From contig JADZEQ010000002.1 of the NCBI GenBank assembly GCA_020850455.1, positions 62,001 through 126,000 on the forward strand: a stretch of DNA of 64,000 nucleotides, written 5' to 3'. Below are positions 8,501 to 18,558 of the stretch, piece after piece. Position 1 is the stretch's first letter, and every line of letters starts with the position of its first letter. The notes under the pieces are model-generated. The model saw only the letters and a program-made list of their open reading frames with translations. It was not told the origin of the DNA and made no database searches. Source of the DNA: Sphingomonadaceae bacterium (GTDB lineage: Bacteria; Pseudomonadota; Alphaproteobacteria; Sphingomonadales; Sphingomonadaceae). The position numbers were made by a program, and so were the translations under genes.

Positions 8501-9706
8501 TCAGCCTTTCAGATCCGCGCAGGCGCGCTGGATACGACGACATGCCTCTTTTAGAAGGTCAAGCGATGCAGCGTAGCTGACCCGGAATGCGGGGGAGAGG
8601 CCAAATGCGGCGCCGGGCACGGCAGCCACCCGCGCGGCGGACAGGAAATAATCGACCAGCGCCACATCATCGCCAATGATTTCGCCGTCGGGCGTCTTTT
8701 TGCCGATGCAGCCGCTGGCATCGGGATAGACGTAAAAGGCCCCTTCCGGCACCGGGCAATAGAGACCGGGCGCATCATTCAGCATCGCACAAACGAGATC
8801 GCGACGTTCGCGGAAACTGTCGTTACGTTCCTCCAGAAAATCATGGCTGCCGTTGAGCGCGGCGACAGCGGCGGCCTGTGCGACCGAACAGGGGTTGGAT
8901 GTCGATTGCGATTGCAAATTGCGCATCGCCTTGACCAGCCAATCGGGGCCACCAGCAAAGCCGATACGCCAGCCGGTCATCGAAAAAGCCTTGGAACAAC
9001 CATTCACCGTCAGCACCCGGTCGTACAGGTCGGGGCAGACCGCTGCGATAGTCGCAAAGGGGGTCGGCGCATACCAGATATGTTCATACATATCGTCGGT
9101 CAGGATCAACACATGCGGGTGACGGCGCAGCACGTCGCCCAATGCCGCCAGTTCTGCCGCGCTATAGGCCGCACCCGTCGGGTTGGACGGCGAATTGAGT
9201 ATCAGCCAGCGGCTTTTGGGCGTAATCGCCGCTTCCAATTGTTCGGGCGACATTTTGTAATTTTGCGCAGCGCCAGCGGCCACAAAAACCGGCGTCCCGC
9301 CACAATAAGCGACGATGTCGGGATAGCTCACCCAATAGGGGGCGGGGATGATAACCTCATCCCCCGCATCGACGCTCGCCGCCATGGCGTTGAACAAGAC
9401 CTGCTTGCCGCCAACCCCGACAATAATCTGGCTGTCGGCATAGTTGAGGGCGTTTTCACGCGCAAATTTGGCCGCGACGGCGGCGCGCAATTCGGGTGTG
9501 CCATGGACATCGGTATAACGCGTCTGGTTATTGCGGATGGCGGCAACCGCCGCATCCTTGATGAAATCGGGGGTGTTGAAATCCGGCTCCCCCGCCGACA
9601 GGCCAATCACATCAACGCCTGCCCGTTTCAATTCACCCACGCGCTGCGTCATGGCAAGCGTTGCGGATGGCTGGATACGGCTGACGGCGGCGGAAAGGCG
9701 GTGCAT
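8501..9706 (-). CDS. aatA: Aspartate aminotransferase (class I/II aminotransferase)
   Basis: 401-residue PLP enzyme of the aspartate/tyrosine aminotransferase type common in alphaproteobacteria (AspAT Ib). The PLP lysine lies in NGCSKAFSMTGWRIGF near residue 236, substrate-arginine region FRVSYAASLD near the C-terminus, and NSPSNPTGA and LTDDMYEHIWY are cofactor segments. It exchanges the amino group between aspartate and 2-oxoglutarate in the cytoplasm; the subgroup may also act on prephenate. It lies 110 bases downstream of pabBC on the same strand, with a C-rich CGCCCCCTTTTCTC stretch in between. Confidence 0.92.
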   Translation of the reverse strand: MHRLSAAVSRIQPSATLAMTQRVGELKRAGVDVIGLSAGEPDFNTPDFIKDAAVAAIRNNQTRYTDVHGTPELRAAVAAKFARENALNYADSQIIVGVGGKQVLFNAMAASVDAGDEVIIPAPYWVSYPDIVAYCGGTPVFVAAGAAQNYKMSPEQLEAAITPKSRWLILNSPSNPTGAAYSAAELAALGDVLRRHPHVLILTDDMYEHIWYAPTPFATIAAVCPDLYDRVLTVNGCSKAFSMTGWRIGFAGGPDWLVKAMRNLQSQSTSNPCSVAQAAAVAALNGSHDFLEERNDSFRERRDLVCAMLNDAPGLYCPVPEGAFYVYPDASGCIGKKTPDGEIIGDDVALVDYFLSAARVAAVPGAAFGLSPAFRVSYAASLDLLKEACRRIQRACADLKG

Positions 9707-9816
9707 GCAAAATCCCCTGTTCCCGCATGGCCCAAGGGAGAAAAGGGGGCGGGCGGGGCGCGGCGAGCCTTAACGGCCCAACGCCGCAGGGGCAACCGCC
9801 CAGCGCGTCAAAATTT

Positions 9817-11622
9817 TCAGCCGATATGCGCCGCCATCAACCCGCGCAACGCATTGCCAAGCATGAACCCGCCCGCCAAATCATCGGCGGTCATATCCTG
9901 TTCGACCGCCCTGCCGCTTTCCAGATATTCGGCGCGCAAGATACCGGGTAACAAGCCTGCGCTGCGCGGCGGGGTCAGCAAAACCCCGTCACGTTCGACA
10001 AATATATTGGTAAAACTGCCCTGTGTCAGGCGGCCATCATCCGCGACAAATATCACCTCATCACAGCCCGAGCTACGCCGCGCATCATCCAAAAAGGCGC
10101 GGTCGCTGACCTTGTGGAACAGGCGGAAATCATCCGGCGCAACCGGCATCGGCACCAGCCCAACCCGCAAGGAGGTGGGCGCAGCGGGCAGCGGGCCGCT
10201 TTCCACCGCCATCGCGCCGGTCGGGCTGAGCAGCAGGCGCAATTTTGCCGCACCGTCCAGCCGGAAACTCACCTGTTGCAACAGGTTACGCGCGCGGTGC
10301 CGGTCAAAGACAAAGCCGAGCGCACGGGCGCTGTCGCCCAGTCGCGCCAGATGCGCTTCCAACCGGCAGACGCCAATATCAGGTGCAAAGCGCATCGTTT
10401 CGATAAGGTCGAAATCAGCCCCGGCGCGCGCCACAAATGCCCCCTTGTCCAGCGATTCGCGCCATTCTGCCCCCAGTTGAGAATCGGCAACTATGCCTGA
10501 ACCCAGCCCCAGTCTTGCCACGCGCGGCTGCCCCGGCAAAGCCCCTTGCGGCGGTGCATCGGCCATCGCAAGCGTGCGGATCGCGACATTGAACGCCGCC
10601 TCCCCATCCGGCGCGGCAAATCCAATCGCCCCGGTATAGGCGCCGCGCGGATGCATTTCGACCATATCGATAATTTCCATCGCGCGAATTTTGGGCGCGC
10701 CGGTAATCGAACCACATGGGAATAATGCGCGAAGCACGGTTGATAGCGGCAGGTCATCCGGCAGGCGTGCGGTAACGTCGGACACCATCTGGTGGACGCT
10801 GGGATATGTTTCGACGCGAAATAGCGCGGGCACTTCAACACTGCCGTCCGCCGCGATGCGCGACAAATCATTGCGCAGCAAATCAACGATCATCAGATTT
10901 TCGGCGCGCTGTTTGGCATCCGTCCGCAAGGATTGCGCGAGCGCGGCATCGCTTGCTGCATCCGCGCCGCGCCGCGCGGTGCCCTTCATCGGCCGCGCGA
11001 TAATCTGTCCATCGCGCCGCGCAAAAAACAGCTCGGGCGAATGGGACAAAAGCCAATCCTGACCGGTAAATATCACCCCGCCGTAGGGCGCACGCGCATG
11101 GTCACGCAGCCGCGCATAAGCGGCCAGCGGGTGGCCGTGCACCGCCACTTCGGTCGCAAAGGTCAGATTGGCCTGATAAATATCCCCCGCGATAATATGG
11201 TCGAGGATGGTCTGGCACATGGCATCATATTGATCGCGGGTGACCAACGGGCGGGGTGGCAGCAACATCGCGCCCGCGCCATCGGGCAACCATGCGGGAA
11301 TATCCGCCGCATCGATACGGCGCGGCGCATCAAAACGGCCAAACCAGCCGATCGGCATCGCCCCATCATCGGAACTGCGGCATGGCAGCGTGGCCAGCTT
11401 TGGTTCCAGCCCATAGCCCGCGCCATAGGATAGAAAGCCCGCGACATGCGCGCCCGTGGCCAGCCATTGGTCGAGCGTGTCGAGCAAGCCGGCGACTTCC
11501 TCCGCGTCATGCGCCGAGACCGTTTCGCGGGGATTCGTAAAGAGCCGTGCCGCGGCTGCACCATCGCCCCGCGCATCGTCGAGCAGGACGAACGGCCCCT
11601 CTATCTCCGCAAATTTGTCCAA
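9817..11622 (-). CDS. pabBC: Fused aminodeoxychorismate synthase I / 4-amino-4-deoxychorismate lyase
   Basis: 601 residues in two parts. Residues about 1-370 are a chorismate-binding (PabB) domain with [11 protein letters not shown] and [20 protein letters not shown]. Residues about 380-601 are a PabC-type PLP lyase, with the catalytic lysine in [10 protein letters not shown] and the fold-type IV segments [21 protein letters not shown]. Together with a PabA glutaminase, absent here, they make p-aminobenzoate for folate. Such fusions are known in bacteria. The upstream hypothetical protein gene ends 17 bases before on the same strand. Confidence 0.93.
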   Translation of the reverse strand: MDKFAEIEGPFVLLDDARGDGAAAARLFTNPRETVSAHDAEEVAGLLDTLDQWLATGAHVAGFLSYGAGYGLEPKLATLPCRSSDDGAMPIGWFGRFDAPRRIDAADIPAWLPDGAGAMLLPPRPLVTRDQYDAMCQTILDHIIAGDIYQANLTFATEVAVHGHPLAAYARLRDHARAPYGGVIFTGQDWLLSHSPELFFARRDGQIIARPMKGTARRGADAASDAALAQSLRTDAKQRAENLMIVDLLRNDLSRIAADGSVEVPALFRVETYPSVHQMVSDVTARLPDDLPLSTVLRALFPCGSITGAPKIRAMEIIDMVEMHPRGAYTGAIGFAAPDGEAAFNVAIRTLAMADAPPQGALPGQPRVARLGLGSGIVADSQLGAEWRESLDKGAFVARAGADFDLIETMRFAPDIGVCRLEAHLARLGDSARALGFVFDRHRARNLLQQVSFRLDGAAKLRLLLSPTGAMAVESGPLPAAPTSLRVGLVPMPVAPDDFRLFHKVSDRAFLDDARRSSGCDEVIFVADDGRLTQGSFTNIFVERDGVLLTPPRSAGLLPGILRAEYLESGRAVEQDMTADDLAGGFMLGNALRGLMAAHIG

Positions 11623-11639
11623 TTGCGTGGACGGCGGGG

Positions 11640-12185
11640 TCAGCGCACGCGCATCACGCGGACGCCGGGACGGTCATTGATACGCGCGATAAAGCTGCCG
11701 AGCGCGCCCCGGCTGATGACTATCGACATCCCGGCGCGCGGGCTGCGCCCGCTCGACCCATCCGTCTGCACCCAATGCTGATCATTATCGAGGATGAAGA
11801 GCCTGTGCCCCGATGCATCGGTGCCGACGCTGGCGATGGTCGCGGTCAGGCTGTTGACCCCTTCCTCGTTGGACGCCGTCTCCTCTTCATCATCCCCGCC
11901 GCCAAAAATATTGCCGAGGTTGATGGAAAAGCCGAACAGGCCGCGTCGCGTTTCGCGCACCTGCGCACGGTCAACAATACGCACGTCGCGCGCCTGTTCC
12001 GCAGCGGCGAGTGCGGCCACTTGCTGGTCGAAACAGGCAAGGCGGGCTGTCGGATCGGTAATGGCGCGGCAATCGTAAAGCTGTTGGATGATCGGCGGGG
12101 TTGCGGGTGGATCATTGTCCGCTGCAAGAATTGGCGATGCCAAAAGACCGGTCGCCAGTGCCAGAACCACCAGATTTTTGCGCAT
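11640..12185 (-). CDS. Exported protein of unknown function
   Basis: 181-residue protein with a signal peptide ([24 protein letters not shown]). The mature part begins with a short cysteine segment ([17 protein letters not shown]) seen in several periplasmic proteobacterial proteins, then an acidic linker ([15 protein letters not shown]) and a beta-rich C-terminal half. The two cysteines may form a disulfide. I chose the ATG at 12185 because AGGGGA lies six bases before it; an ATG two codons earlier has no room for such a site. It precedes pabBC on the same strand. The function is unknown. Confidence 0.7.
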   Translation of the reverse strand: MRKNLVVLALATGLLASPILAADNDPPATPPIIQQLYDCRAITDPTARLACFDQQVAALAAAEQARDVRIVDRAQVRETRRGLFGFSINLGNIFGGGDDEEETASNEEGVNSLTATIASVGTDASGHRLFILDNDQHWVQTDGSSGRSPRAGMSIVISRGALGSFIARINDRPGVRVMRVR

Positions 12186-12326
12186 TTCCATTCCCCTAAG
12201 CTGGCCATCGCCTGCGCAGCAGTCGGTGCGCGGCGGTTGCCATTCGTCATGCGCCATCCTAGACGCCATCACCAAAGGCTGGCAACCATTTGCCGCGCTT
12301 ATGCCGACCAAATATTAGGAGTTTCT

Positions 12327-13511
12327 ATGGCCGAGATGGGCCCCTTTGACTGGAGCGATCCCTTTTTGCTCGATGCGCAATTGAGCGAGGAGGAACGGAT
12401 GATCCGCGATGCCGCGCATGGTTTTGCGCAGGACGTGCTGCAACCACGCGTCATCGCCGCCTTTCGGGAGGAGCGCGATGCCCCCGAACTTTTTCCGATG
12501 ATGGGTGAAGCCGGGTTACTCGGCGCGACCATCCCCGAAAATTATGGCGGGGCGGGTGCATCCTATGTCGCTTATGGACTGATCGCGCGTGAGATTGAAC
12601 GCGTCGATTCGGGCTATCGTTCGATGGCGTCGGTGCAAAGCTCGCTCGTCATCCACCCCATATATGCCTATGGTTCGGAGGCGCAGCGCCAGAAATATCT
12701 GCCCGGCCTGACGTCGGGACGGCTGATCGGTTGTTTTGGCCTGACCGAACCCGATGCGGGGAGCGACCCTGCCGGAATGCGCACCACCGCACGCAAGGTT
12801 GATGGCGGCTATCGCCTGACGGGCAGCAAGACCTGGATTTCCAACGCCCCCTTTGCCGATGTGTTCGTCGTCTGGGCCAAGAGCGAGGCGCATGGCGGCG
12901 GCATTCGTGGCTTCATCCTCGACAAGGGGATGGCGGGGCTTTCCGCACCCAAGATAGAGGGGAAATTGTCGCTGCGCGCATCGACCACCGGCATGATCCT
13001 GATGGACGATGTAGTGGTGGGTGAGGATGCGCTGCTGCCCAATGTACAGGGGTTGAAGGGGCCGTTCGGTTGCCTCAACCGGGCGCGTTATGGCATTAGC
13101 TGGGGCGCGCTGGGGGCGGCGGAATTCTGCCTTGCCGCCGCGCGCCAATATGGGCTCGACCGGCACCAGTTTGGCAAGCCGCTCGCCGCCAACCAGCTCT
13201 ATCAGAAAAAGCTCGCCGATATGATGAGCGATATTGCCCTTGGCCTGCAGGCCAGCCTGCGCGTCGGACGCCTGATCGATGAGGGGCGTTTTCACCCCGA
13301 CATGATTTCGATCGTCAAGCGCAACAATGTCGGCAAGGCGCTCGACATTGCGCGGGCCGCGCGCGACATGCACGGTGGCAACGGCATTTCAGAGGAATAT
13401 CAAGTCATTCGCCACATGGTGAATCTGGAAACCGTCAACACCTATGAAGGGGCGCATGATGTGCATGCGCTGATTTTGGGGCGCGCGGTGACCGGCATCG
13501 CGGCCTTTTGA
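12327..13511 (+). CDS. gcdH: Glutaryl-CoA dehydrogenase
   Basis: 394-residue acyl-CoA dehydrogenase with an AGGAG site six bases before the ATG. FAD-binding and substrate segments are [34 protein letters not shown] and [15 protein letters not shown]; the catalytic base is the Glu of [16 protein letters not shown]. GcdH oxidises and decarboxylates glutaryl-CoA to crotonyl-CoA in lysine and tryptophan breakdown. A CoA-transferase gene follows two bases after the stop, the usual partner that activates glutarate. Confidence 0.92.
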   Translation: MAEMGPFDWSDPFLLDAQLSEEERMIRDAAHGFAQDVLQPRVIAAFREERDAPELFPMMGEAGLLGATIPENYGGAGASYVAYGLIAREIERVDSGYRSMASVQSSLVIHPIYAYGSEAQRQKYLPGLTSGRLIGCFGLTEPDAGSDPAGMRTTARKVDGGYRLTGSKTWISNAPFADVFVVWAKSEAHGGGIRGFILDKGMAGLSAPKIEGKLSLRASTTGMILMDDVVVGEDALLPNVQGLKGPFGCLNRARYGISWGALGAAEFCLAAARQYGLDRHQFGKPLAANQLYQKKLADMMSDIALGLQASLRVGRLIDEGRFHPDMISIVKRNNVGKALDIARAARDMHGGNGISEEYQVIRHMVNLETVNTYEGAHDVHALILGRAVTGIAAF

Positions 13512-13513
13512 CG

Positions 13514-14695
13514 ATGGCACAAGCGGCGGCGCAAACCCCGCTGGCGGGCGTCAAAGTGCTCGAACTCGCACGCGTGCTCGCGGGGCCGTGGGCGGGACAA
13601 TTGCTCGCCGATTTGGGAGCGGAGGTCATCAAGGTCGAAGGGCCGATGGGGGATGACACCCGCCGCTGGGGCCCGCCCTATGCCAGCCATGATGATGGCA
13701 GCCGCGACGCCGCTTATTATCATGGCTGCAATCGCGGCAAATCGGCCATCCTTGCCGATTTTACCAAGGAAGCGGACGTGGCGCGCGTGCGCGCGCTGGC
13801 GGCAGAAGCCGATGTCCTTATTGAAAATTTCAAGCTCGGCGGGCTCGCCAAATATGGACTGGACTATCCCGCGCTTGCCCAAATCAACCCGCGCCTTATC
13901 TATTGTTCAATTACCGGATTTGGACAGGATGGGCCCTATGCCGCCCGCCCCGGATATGACTTTGTCGTGCAGGGGATGAGCGGGATTATGGATTTGACCG
14001 GCGATCCCGCGGGGGAGCCGCAGAAAATCGGCGTCGCCTTTGCCGATGTTTTCACTGGCGTTTATGCGACCGTCGCCATTCAAGCGGCGCTGATCATGCG
14101 CCAACGCACCGGGCGCGGCCAGCATATCGACCTCGCCCTGTTCGACGTGATGACCAGCGTCCTCGCCAACCAGGCGATGAACGCGCTATTCGCCGCCGAA
14201 CAGGGGCTGCCCGGCCCGACCCGCATGGGCAATGCCCACCCCAATGTCGCGCCCTATGCCGTCTTTCCGACCAGCGATGGCTGGTTCATTCTGGCGGTCG
14301 GCAATGACAGCCAATTTGCCAGCGCCTGCGCGGTGCTAGGGCTGGACGGGCTGGCTGGCGACGCACGTTTTGCCAGCAATGATGCGCGTATCGCCCATCG
14401 CGCCGAATTGACGGAGATTTTGACAGGCGCGACCAAGCGCTGGGCGCGCGACCCGTTGCTCGGCGCGCTCGCCAAGGCAAATGTGCCCGCTGGGCCGATC
14501 AACCGGGTGGATGAGGCGCTGGCCGACCCGCAAATTGCCGCGCGTGGCCTGATCCAACGGGCGGTGGCGCGCGATGGTCGCAGCTATCCCACCGTTATGA
14601 CGCCGATTAAATTTTCGGACGCGACGCTGGCCGAACCGCTTGCATCCCCCCGTCTGGGGGAAGATGATGCGCGCGTGCAACATTTTGAAACTTAG
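13514..14695 (+). CDS. Family III (CaiB/BaiF) CoA-transferase, likely glutarate CoA-transferase
   Basis: 393-residue type III CoA-transferase. The N-terminal nucleotide-binding segment (VLAGPWAGQLLADLGAEVIK) and GMSGIMDLTG are family hallmarks, and the catalytic aspartate is probably in IDLALFDVMTS. Placed directly after gcdH, it most likely moves CoA from succinyl-CoA to glutarate, as in SUGCT-type enzymes; this is inferred from position. A TTG at 13508 would overlap the gcdH stop but ATG 13514 is more likely. Confidence 0.85.
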   Translation: MAQAAAQTPLAGVKVLELARVLAGPWAGQLLADLGAEVIKVEGPMGDDTRRWGPPYASHDDGSRDAAYYHGCNRGKSAILADFTKEADVARVRALAAEADVLIENFKLGGLAKYGLDYPALAQINPRLIYCSITGFGQDGPYAARPGYDFVVQGMSGIMDLTGDPAGEPQKIGVAFADVFTGVYATVAIQAALIMRQRTGRGQHIDLALFDVMTSVLANQAMNALFAAEQGLPGPTRMGNAHPNVAPYAVFPTSDGWFILAVGNDSQFASACAVLGLDGLAGDARFASNDARIAHRAELTEILTGATKRWARDPLLGALAKANVPAGPINRVDEALADPQIAARGLIQRAVARDGRSYPTVMTPIKFSDATLAEPLASPRLGEDDARVQHFET

Positions 14696-14758
14696 TGCGA
14701 CAAAATTGCCGCGCTTCGCCGGTTGCGCCGCAGGGCAGCGGCGCGCATAGAGCGCGCC

Positions 14759-15202
14759 ATGCTGTCGCAAAAAACCCGCTATACCATCCGCGCGTTGCAG
14801 CATCTCGCCGACCATGTGGGCGAAGGGCCGGTTCCCCTCAACGACATTGCCGACGCGCAGAATATCCCGGCCAAATTTCTGACCGTCATTTTGTCGGAAA
14901 TGGCGCGCGCGGGCATCGTCGCCAGCCAGCGTGGACGCGACGGCGGCTATTGGCTGGGCGTACCACCGGTTGATGTACGTTACGGCGACATTGTCCGCCT
15001 GACACGCGGGTCATTGGCGCTCACCCCCTGCGCCAGCCGCTTTGCCAGCAAGAAATGTGAAAATTGCCTCGATGAATCGGTGTGCCGACTGCGCCGTTTG
15101 ATGTTGTTGGTGCGTGATGAAACCGCAGCCGTGCTCGACCGGCTGACACTCGCCGATCCCATAGATTTCAAGGATGATTGGGCCGACGATAAGGAAGATT
15201 AA
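14759..15202 (+). CDS. Rrf2 family transcriptional regulator with four-cysteine cluster
   Basis: 147 residues. An N-terminal winged helix (YTIRALQHLADH; IPAKFLTVILSEMARAGIV; RGRDGGYWL) is typical of Rrf2 proteins. Cysteines at 91, 100, 103 and 109 (C-x8-C-x2-C-x5-C) follow the recognition wing, where IscR, NsrR and relatives hold an iron-sulfur cluster, so it probably senses iron-sulfur status, redox state or nitric oxide. The spacing differs from the IscR C-x5-C-x5-C. The acidic tail (FKDDWADDKED) is unusual. Its stop overlaps that of the convergent HNH gene by four bases. Confidence 0.85.
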   Translation: MLSQKTRYTIRALQHLADHVGEGPVPLNDIADAQNIPAKFLTVILSEMARAGIVASQRGRDGGYWLGVPPVDVRYGDIVRLTRGSLALTPCASRFASKKCENCLDESVCRLRRLMLLVRDETAAVLDRLTLADPIDFKDDWADDKED

Positions 15203-15765
15203 GCTTCCAATTCGACATCCCAATAAAGCCAGTCCACCCAGCTTTGGTGCAAATAATGCGGTGGAAAGCGCCGACCATGGTGCTGCAATTGCCAGGATGT
15301 TGGCCGCCACGGCGCGCGGTGCAAATGCATATGCGCCTGCGCCGGGGTGCGCCCACCCTTTTTCAAATTGCATGGCGCGCACGCGGTCGTCACATTTTCC
15401 CAACTCGTCCGCCCGCCCAAACGGCGCGGCACCACATGGTCAAAGGTCAATTCCTTGCCGGTCCCGCAATATTGGCAGGCAAAATTATCCCGCAAAAACA
15501 GGTTGAATCGGGTGAAGGCGGGATATTCGCTTGGCCGGATATAATGTTTGAGCGCGATGACGCTGGGCAGCTGCATCACCCGTCCGGGTGAATGGATTTC
15601 GCGTTGATAATTGGCGACGATATCCACCCGCTCGAGGAAAACGGCCTTCACCGCCGTCTGCCATGGCCACAGTGACAGCGGATAATAGGATAAGGGCGTA
15701 TAATCGGCATTGAGGACGAGCGCCGGGCATTGGTCGACCGAACGTGCGAGATCAGGATGGAACAT
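15199..15765 (-). CDS. HNH endonuclease
   Basis: 188-residue HNH nuclease of the family found once per genome in most alphaproteobacteria and cyanobacteria. Visible are two zinc-binding pairs (CQYCG and CAPCNLKKG) around the HNH core (LTFDHVVPRRLGG and SWENVTTA), and the N-terminal segment ALVLNADYTPLSYYPLSLWPW. AGGAGG lies seven bases before the ATG at 15765, which fixes the start. The cellular role of this family is not well known. Its divergent neighbour is gluQRS. Confidence 0.87.
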   Translation of the reverse strand: MFHPDLARSVDQCPALVLNADYTPLSYYPLSLWPWQTAVKAVFLERVDIVANYQREIHSPGRVMQLPSVIALKHYIRPSEYPAFTRFNLFLRDNFACQYCGTGKELTFDHVVPRRLGGRTSWENVTTACAPCNLKKGGRTPAQAHMHLHRAPWRPTSWQLQHHGRRFPPHYLHQSWVDWLYWDVELEA

Positions 15766-15902
15766 CGGTGTCCTCCTTGCCTTGTCCTCACCCACTTAGA
15801 ACGCAAACATAATTCCGGCGTCAAGCGGCTTTTTGCGTCAGTACCGCAATCTATTGTGCAATGCGGGTCGATTTCATCCCTATATATGGGATAAGGATGG
15901 CA

Positions 15903-16778
15903 ATGCCCAGATTGTCCGCCATGCCCCCCGTCACGCGTTTTGCCCCATCCCCCACCGGCCTGCTCCATCTTGGTCATGGGCTATCGGCGCTGCTCGCCCA
16001 CAGATGGGCGCGCGAAAATGGTGGGACATTCCTGCTGCGCTTTGACGATATTGACGCTGGCCGGGTGCGCGAAACATTTTATGCAGCAGCAATCACCGAC
16101 CTTGCGTGGCTGGGAATAGCGGCTGACACACCGCCCATTCGCCAATCGGCGCGCCTGCCCTTATATGCCGCCGCATTGGAAAAATTGCGGGCCATGGGCC
16201 TTGCTTACCCCTGTTTTTGCAGCCGCAAGGATCTGGCGCAAAGCGCCGCTGCACCGCATGGGCCGACCCCCATCTATCCCGGCACTTGCCGCAACCTCCC
16301 CCCCGATGTGATCGCCGCGCGGATGGCAACAGCTGCTGTGCCGGCATGGCGGCTCGATATGGCAGCGGCGCGCACGCGTACCGGCCCGCTGAACTGGCAG
16401 GACGCGGCGGGCAGGACATATGGTGCCAATGCGGCGGCGCACGGCGACATTGTGCTGGCGCGGCGTGACGCACCCACCAGTTACCATTTATCCTCCACCA
16501 TCGATGATGCCGACATGGGCATCAGCCATGTTGTGCGCGGGGATGATTTGTTCGATGCCACATCGGTCCATCGATTGCTGCAGGCGCTGCTCGACCTGCC
16601 CAGCCCACGCTATACGCATCATGCGCTGGTTGGAGATGCGACGGGCCGCCGCCTTGCCAAGCGCGACGGTGCGGCCAGCCTTGCCACGCTGCGCGATGCG
16701 GGGGTGGACGGCTTGTGCCTTGCCGCCGACCTGTTGGCTGGCAAACTGCCGCTTGGCTATTGCTGGGTGAAGGCGTAA
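15903..16778 (+). CDS. gluQRS: Glutamyl-Q tRNA(Asp) synthetase
   Basis: 291-residue glutamyl-tRNA synthetase paralogue without anticodon-binding domains. Seen are the HIGH-like FAPSPTGLLHLGH, the zinc-ligand set CFCSRKDL plus YPGTC, and the KMSKS-equivalent RRLAKRDGA. GluQRS attaches glutamate to queuosine at position 34 of tRNA-Asp. AAGGA precedes the ATG at 15903 by five bases; ATGs at 15897 and 15921 are alternatives. A small membrane protein gene follows after 31 bases. Confidence 0.93.
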   Translation: MPRLSAMPPVTRFAPSPTGLLHLGHGLSALLAHRWARENGGTFLLRFDDIDAGRVRETFYAAAITDLAWLGIAADTPPIRQSARLPLYAAALEKLRAMGLAYPCFCSRKDLAQSAAAPHGPTPIYPGTCRNLPPDVIAARMATAAVPAWRLDMAAARTRTGPLNWQDAAGRTYGANAAAHGDIVLARRDAPTSYHLSSTIDDADMGISHVVRGDDLFDATSVHRLLQALLDLPSPRYTHHALVGDATGRRLAKRDGAASLATLRDAGVDGLCLAADLLAGKLPLGYCWVKA

Positions 16779-16809
16779 GGCGAGCGCGAAACGCAGGAGG
16801 AAGCGCATC

Positions 16810-17040
16810 ATGCAATGGTTAGTCATTTTGATGGTCGTCGGCGCGGCGGGCATGGTGCTGTTCAGCCTGATCCGTGGCCTCATTTATTTTGCGCGCACCG
16901 GTGCGGCGTTACAGGCCAATGGTGGCGATGCCAGTGAAATGCATGCCGCGCAAAACCGCATGATGTTCGCGCGCGTCAAATGGCAGGCGATCACCATATT
17001 GCTGCTGGTGCTCTTTGGGGCGATTGCCGCCAGCCAATAA
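16810..17040 (+). CDS. Twin transmembrane (HIG1-like) protein
   Basis: 76 residues with two membrane helices (about 3-26 and 57-75) joined by a polar loop carrying RTGAALQANGGDASEMHAAQNRMMFARVKWQ. The loop and helix layout match the HIG1-domain/twin transmembrane family, whose mitochondrial members associate with respiratory complexes. AGGAGGAAG precedes the ATG. The stop overlaps the start of the cobalamin adenosyltransferase (TAATG), a pairing common in alphaproteobacteria. Confidence 0.8.
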   Translation: MQWLVILMVVGAAGMVLFSLIRGLIYFARTGAALQANGGDASEMHAAQNRMMFARVKWQAITILLLVLFGAIAASQ

Positions 17041-17639
17041 TGGTCAAGATCAACAAAATTTATACCCGCACAGGTGACGCGGGCAGCAGCGGCTTGGTCG
17101 ATGGATCGCGCCTGTCCAAGGGCGATACGCTGTTCGATGCCATCGGCGATGTGGATGAGGCGAATGGCGCACTGGGGCTGGTGCGCGCCGCGATCCACCC
17201 CGAAAAATCACCGGTGGAGGCAGCACTCGATCAGCGTCTGTCGACCATCCAAAATGATTTATTTGATCTGGGCGCCGACCTTGCCACCCCGCCACGCGAT
17301 GGCGATGCCCCCTTTGCACCCGGTGCAATGGAATTGCGCATCATCGCCAGCCAAGTCACCCGGCTGGAGGGGGAGATTGACGCAATGAATGCAACGCTTT
17401 CCCCCTTGCGCAGTTTCATTCTGCCGAGCGGAGGGGAAGCGGTGGCGCGGCTCCACCTAGCGCGGTCGGTTGTCCGCCGCGCCGAACGCAGCGCGGTGAA
17501 AGCGGCAGCGGTGCGCGCGCTCAACCCCGCCGCGCTTGCCTATATCAACCGCCTGTCCGACTGGCTGTTTGTTGCCGCACGCCATATCGCGCAACAACAG
17601 GGCGGTGATGTATTGTGGGTGCCCGGCGCATCGCGATAA
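17040..17639 (+). CDS. Cob(I)yrinic acid a,c-diamide/cobalamin adenosyltransferase (PduO type)
   Basis: 199-residue PduO/MMAB-type corrinoid adenosyltransferase, which moves the adenosyl group of ATP to cob(I)alamin. The ATP-binding N-terminus (IYTRTGDAGSSGLVDGSR) and the corrinoid-site segments (FILPSGGEAVARLHLARSVVRRAER and RLSDWLFVAARH) are conserved. The ATG overlaps the preceding stop. No cobalamin riboswitch is visible before this operon. Confidence 0.93.
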   Translation: MVKINKIYTRTGDAGSSGLVDGSRLSKGDTLFDAIGDVDEANGALGLVRAAIHPEKSPVEAALDQRLSTIQNDLFDLGADLATPPRDGDAPFAPGAMELRIIASQVTRLEGEIDAMNATLSPLRSFILPSGGEAVARLHLARSVVRRAERSAVKAAAVRALNPAALAYINRLSDWLFVAARHIAQQQGGDVLWVPGASR

Positions 17640-17664
17640 ATTTTATTTTGGCAGGGATTTGCAG

Positions 17665-18540
17665 ATGACAATCAAAATTGTGGGCGTCGTTGGCGCGGGT
17701 CAAATGGGTGCCGGTATCGCCCAAGTTGCCGCCCAAGCGGGTTATGCCGTCCTTCTTTCCGACCGGGCGATCGACATCGCGGAAAAGGGCAAGGCGGGGA
17801 TTGCCAAATTGCTGGCGCGCGGGGTGGATAAGGGCAAATTATCGGCCAGCGATGCTGATGCCACGCTGGCGCGCATCACCTGTGTTGCCGACCACGCTGC
17901 CTTTGCACCGGCCGATCTGGTCATCGAGGCGGCGAGCGAGCGGGAAGAAATAAAGCGCGCCATTTTCGCATCCATCGCGCCCTTGCTCAGCGAAACCGCA
18001 ATTTTGGCGACCAACACATCGTCCATTCCGATCACCCGACTGGCGCAGGAAGCGCATGACCCGGCGCGCTTTGTCGGCGTCCATTTCTTTAACCCGGTGC
18101 CGGTGATGGGGCTGATTGAACTCATCCGTGGCCTCGCAACATCCGATACGACGCTCGCCACCGTCGAAGCCTTTGGCCGCAGCCTAGGCAAGGAAATCGT
18201 CCATTCGTCGGACGCGCCGGGTTTCATCGTCAACCGGGTGTTGATGCCGATGCTCAACGAAGCCGCGGTCGCCTTGGGCGAAGGGGTGGCGACCATCCGC
18301 GACATTGACACCGCCTGCCGCCTTGGCCTCAACCATCCGATGGGGCCGTTGACGCTCGCCGATTTTATCGGGCTCGATACCTGCCTCGACATCATCAATG
18401 TGCTCCACACATCGACCGGCGACCCGCGTTTTCGCCCCGCGCCTTTGCTGGTCAAATATGTTGAGGCTGGCTGGGTCGGCAAAAAATCGGGACGCGGATT
18501 TTACGACTGGACGGGGCCGGAGCCGGTGCCGACACGATAG
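17665..18540 (+). CDS. 3-hydroxybutyryl-CoA dehydrogenase
   Basis: 291-residue single-domain 3-hydroxyacyl-CoA dehydrogenase. NAD-binding GAGQMGAGIAQVAAQAG opens the protein; HFFNPVPVMGLIELI, SDAPGFIVNRVLMPMLNEA and LNHPMGPLTLADFIGLDTCL are catalytic and dimer segments. It oxidises 3-hydroxybutyryl-CoA or reduces acetoacetyl-CoA, in PHB, butyrate or phenylacetate-type metabolism. The convergent neighbour is a 3-hydroxybutyrate dehydrogenase, so both act on C4 hydroxy acids. Confidence 0.92.
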   Translation: MTIKIVGVVGAGQMGAGIAQVAAQAGYAVLLSDRAIDIAEKGKAGIAKLLARGVDKGKLSASDADATLARITCVADHAAFAPADLVIEAASEREEIKRAIFASIAPLLSETAILATNTSSIPITRLAQEAHDPARFVGVHFFNPVPVMGLIELIRGLATSDTTLATVEAFGRSLGKEIVHSSDAPGFIVNRVLMPMLNEAAVALGEGVATIRDIDTACRLGLNHPMGPLTLADFIGLDTCLDIINVLHTSTGDPRFRPAPLLVKYVEAGWVGKKSGRGFYDWTGPEPVPTR

Positions 18541-18558
18541 GCGCGCCGTCGGACGCGC
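18541..18558. terminator. Possible hairpin between convergent genes
   Basis: GCGCGCC-GTC-GGACGCGC can form a 5+2 base-pair stem with one bulged A just after the dehydrogenase stop and at the last codon of the convergent 3-hydroxybutyrate dehydrogenase. There is no T run, so termination is uncertain. Confidence 0.3.

Noticed and set aside
8843-10480. Long open frame of 545 codons on the plus strand
   Set aside because: It lies antisense to aspartate aminotransferase and pabBC, both with clear motifs; composition (many Arg, His, Pro) is that of a GC-rich shadow frame.
16779-17039. Possible cobalamin riboswitch before the adenosyltransferase
   Set aside because: The gene is preceded by another coding gene with a TAATG overlap, and no B12-box-like sequence was seen upstream of either.
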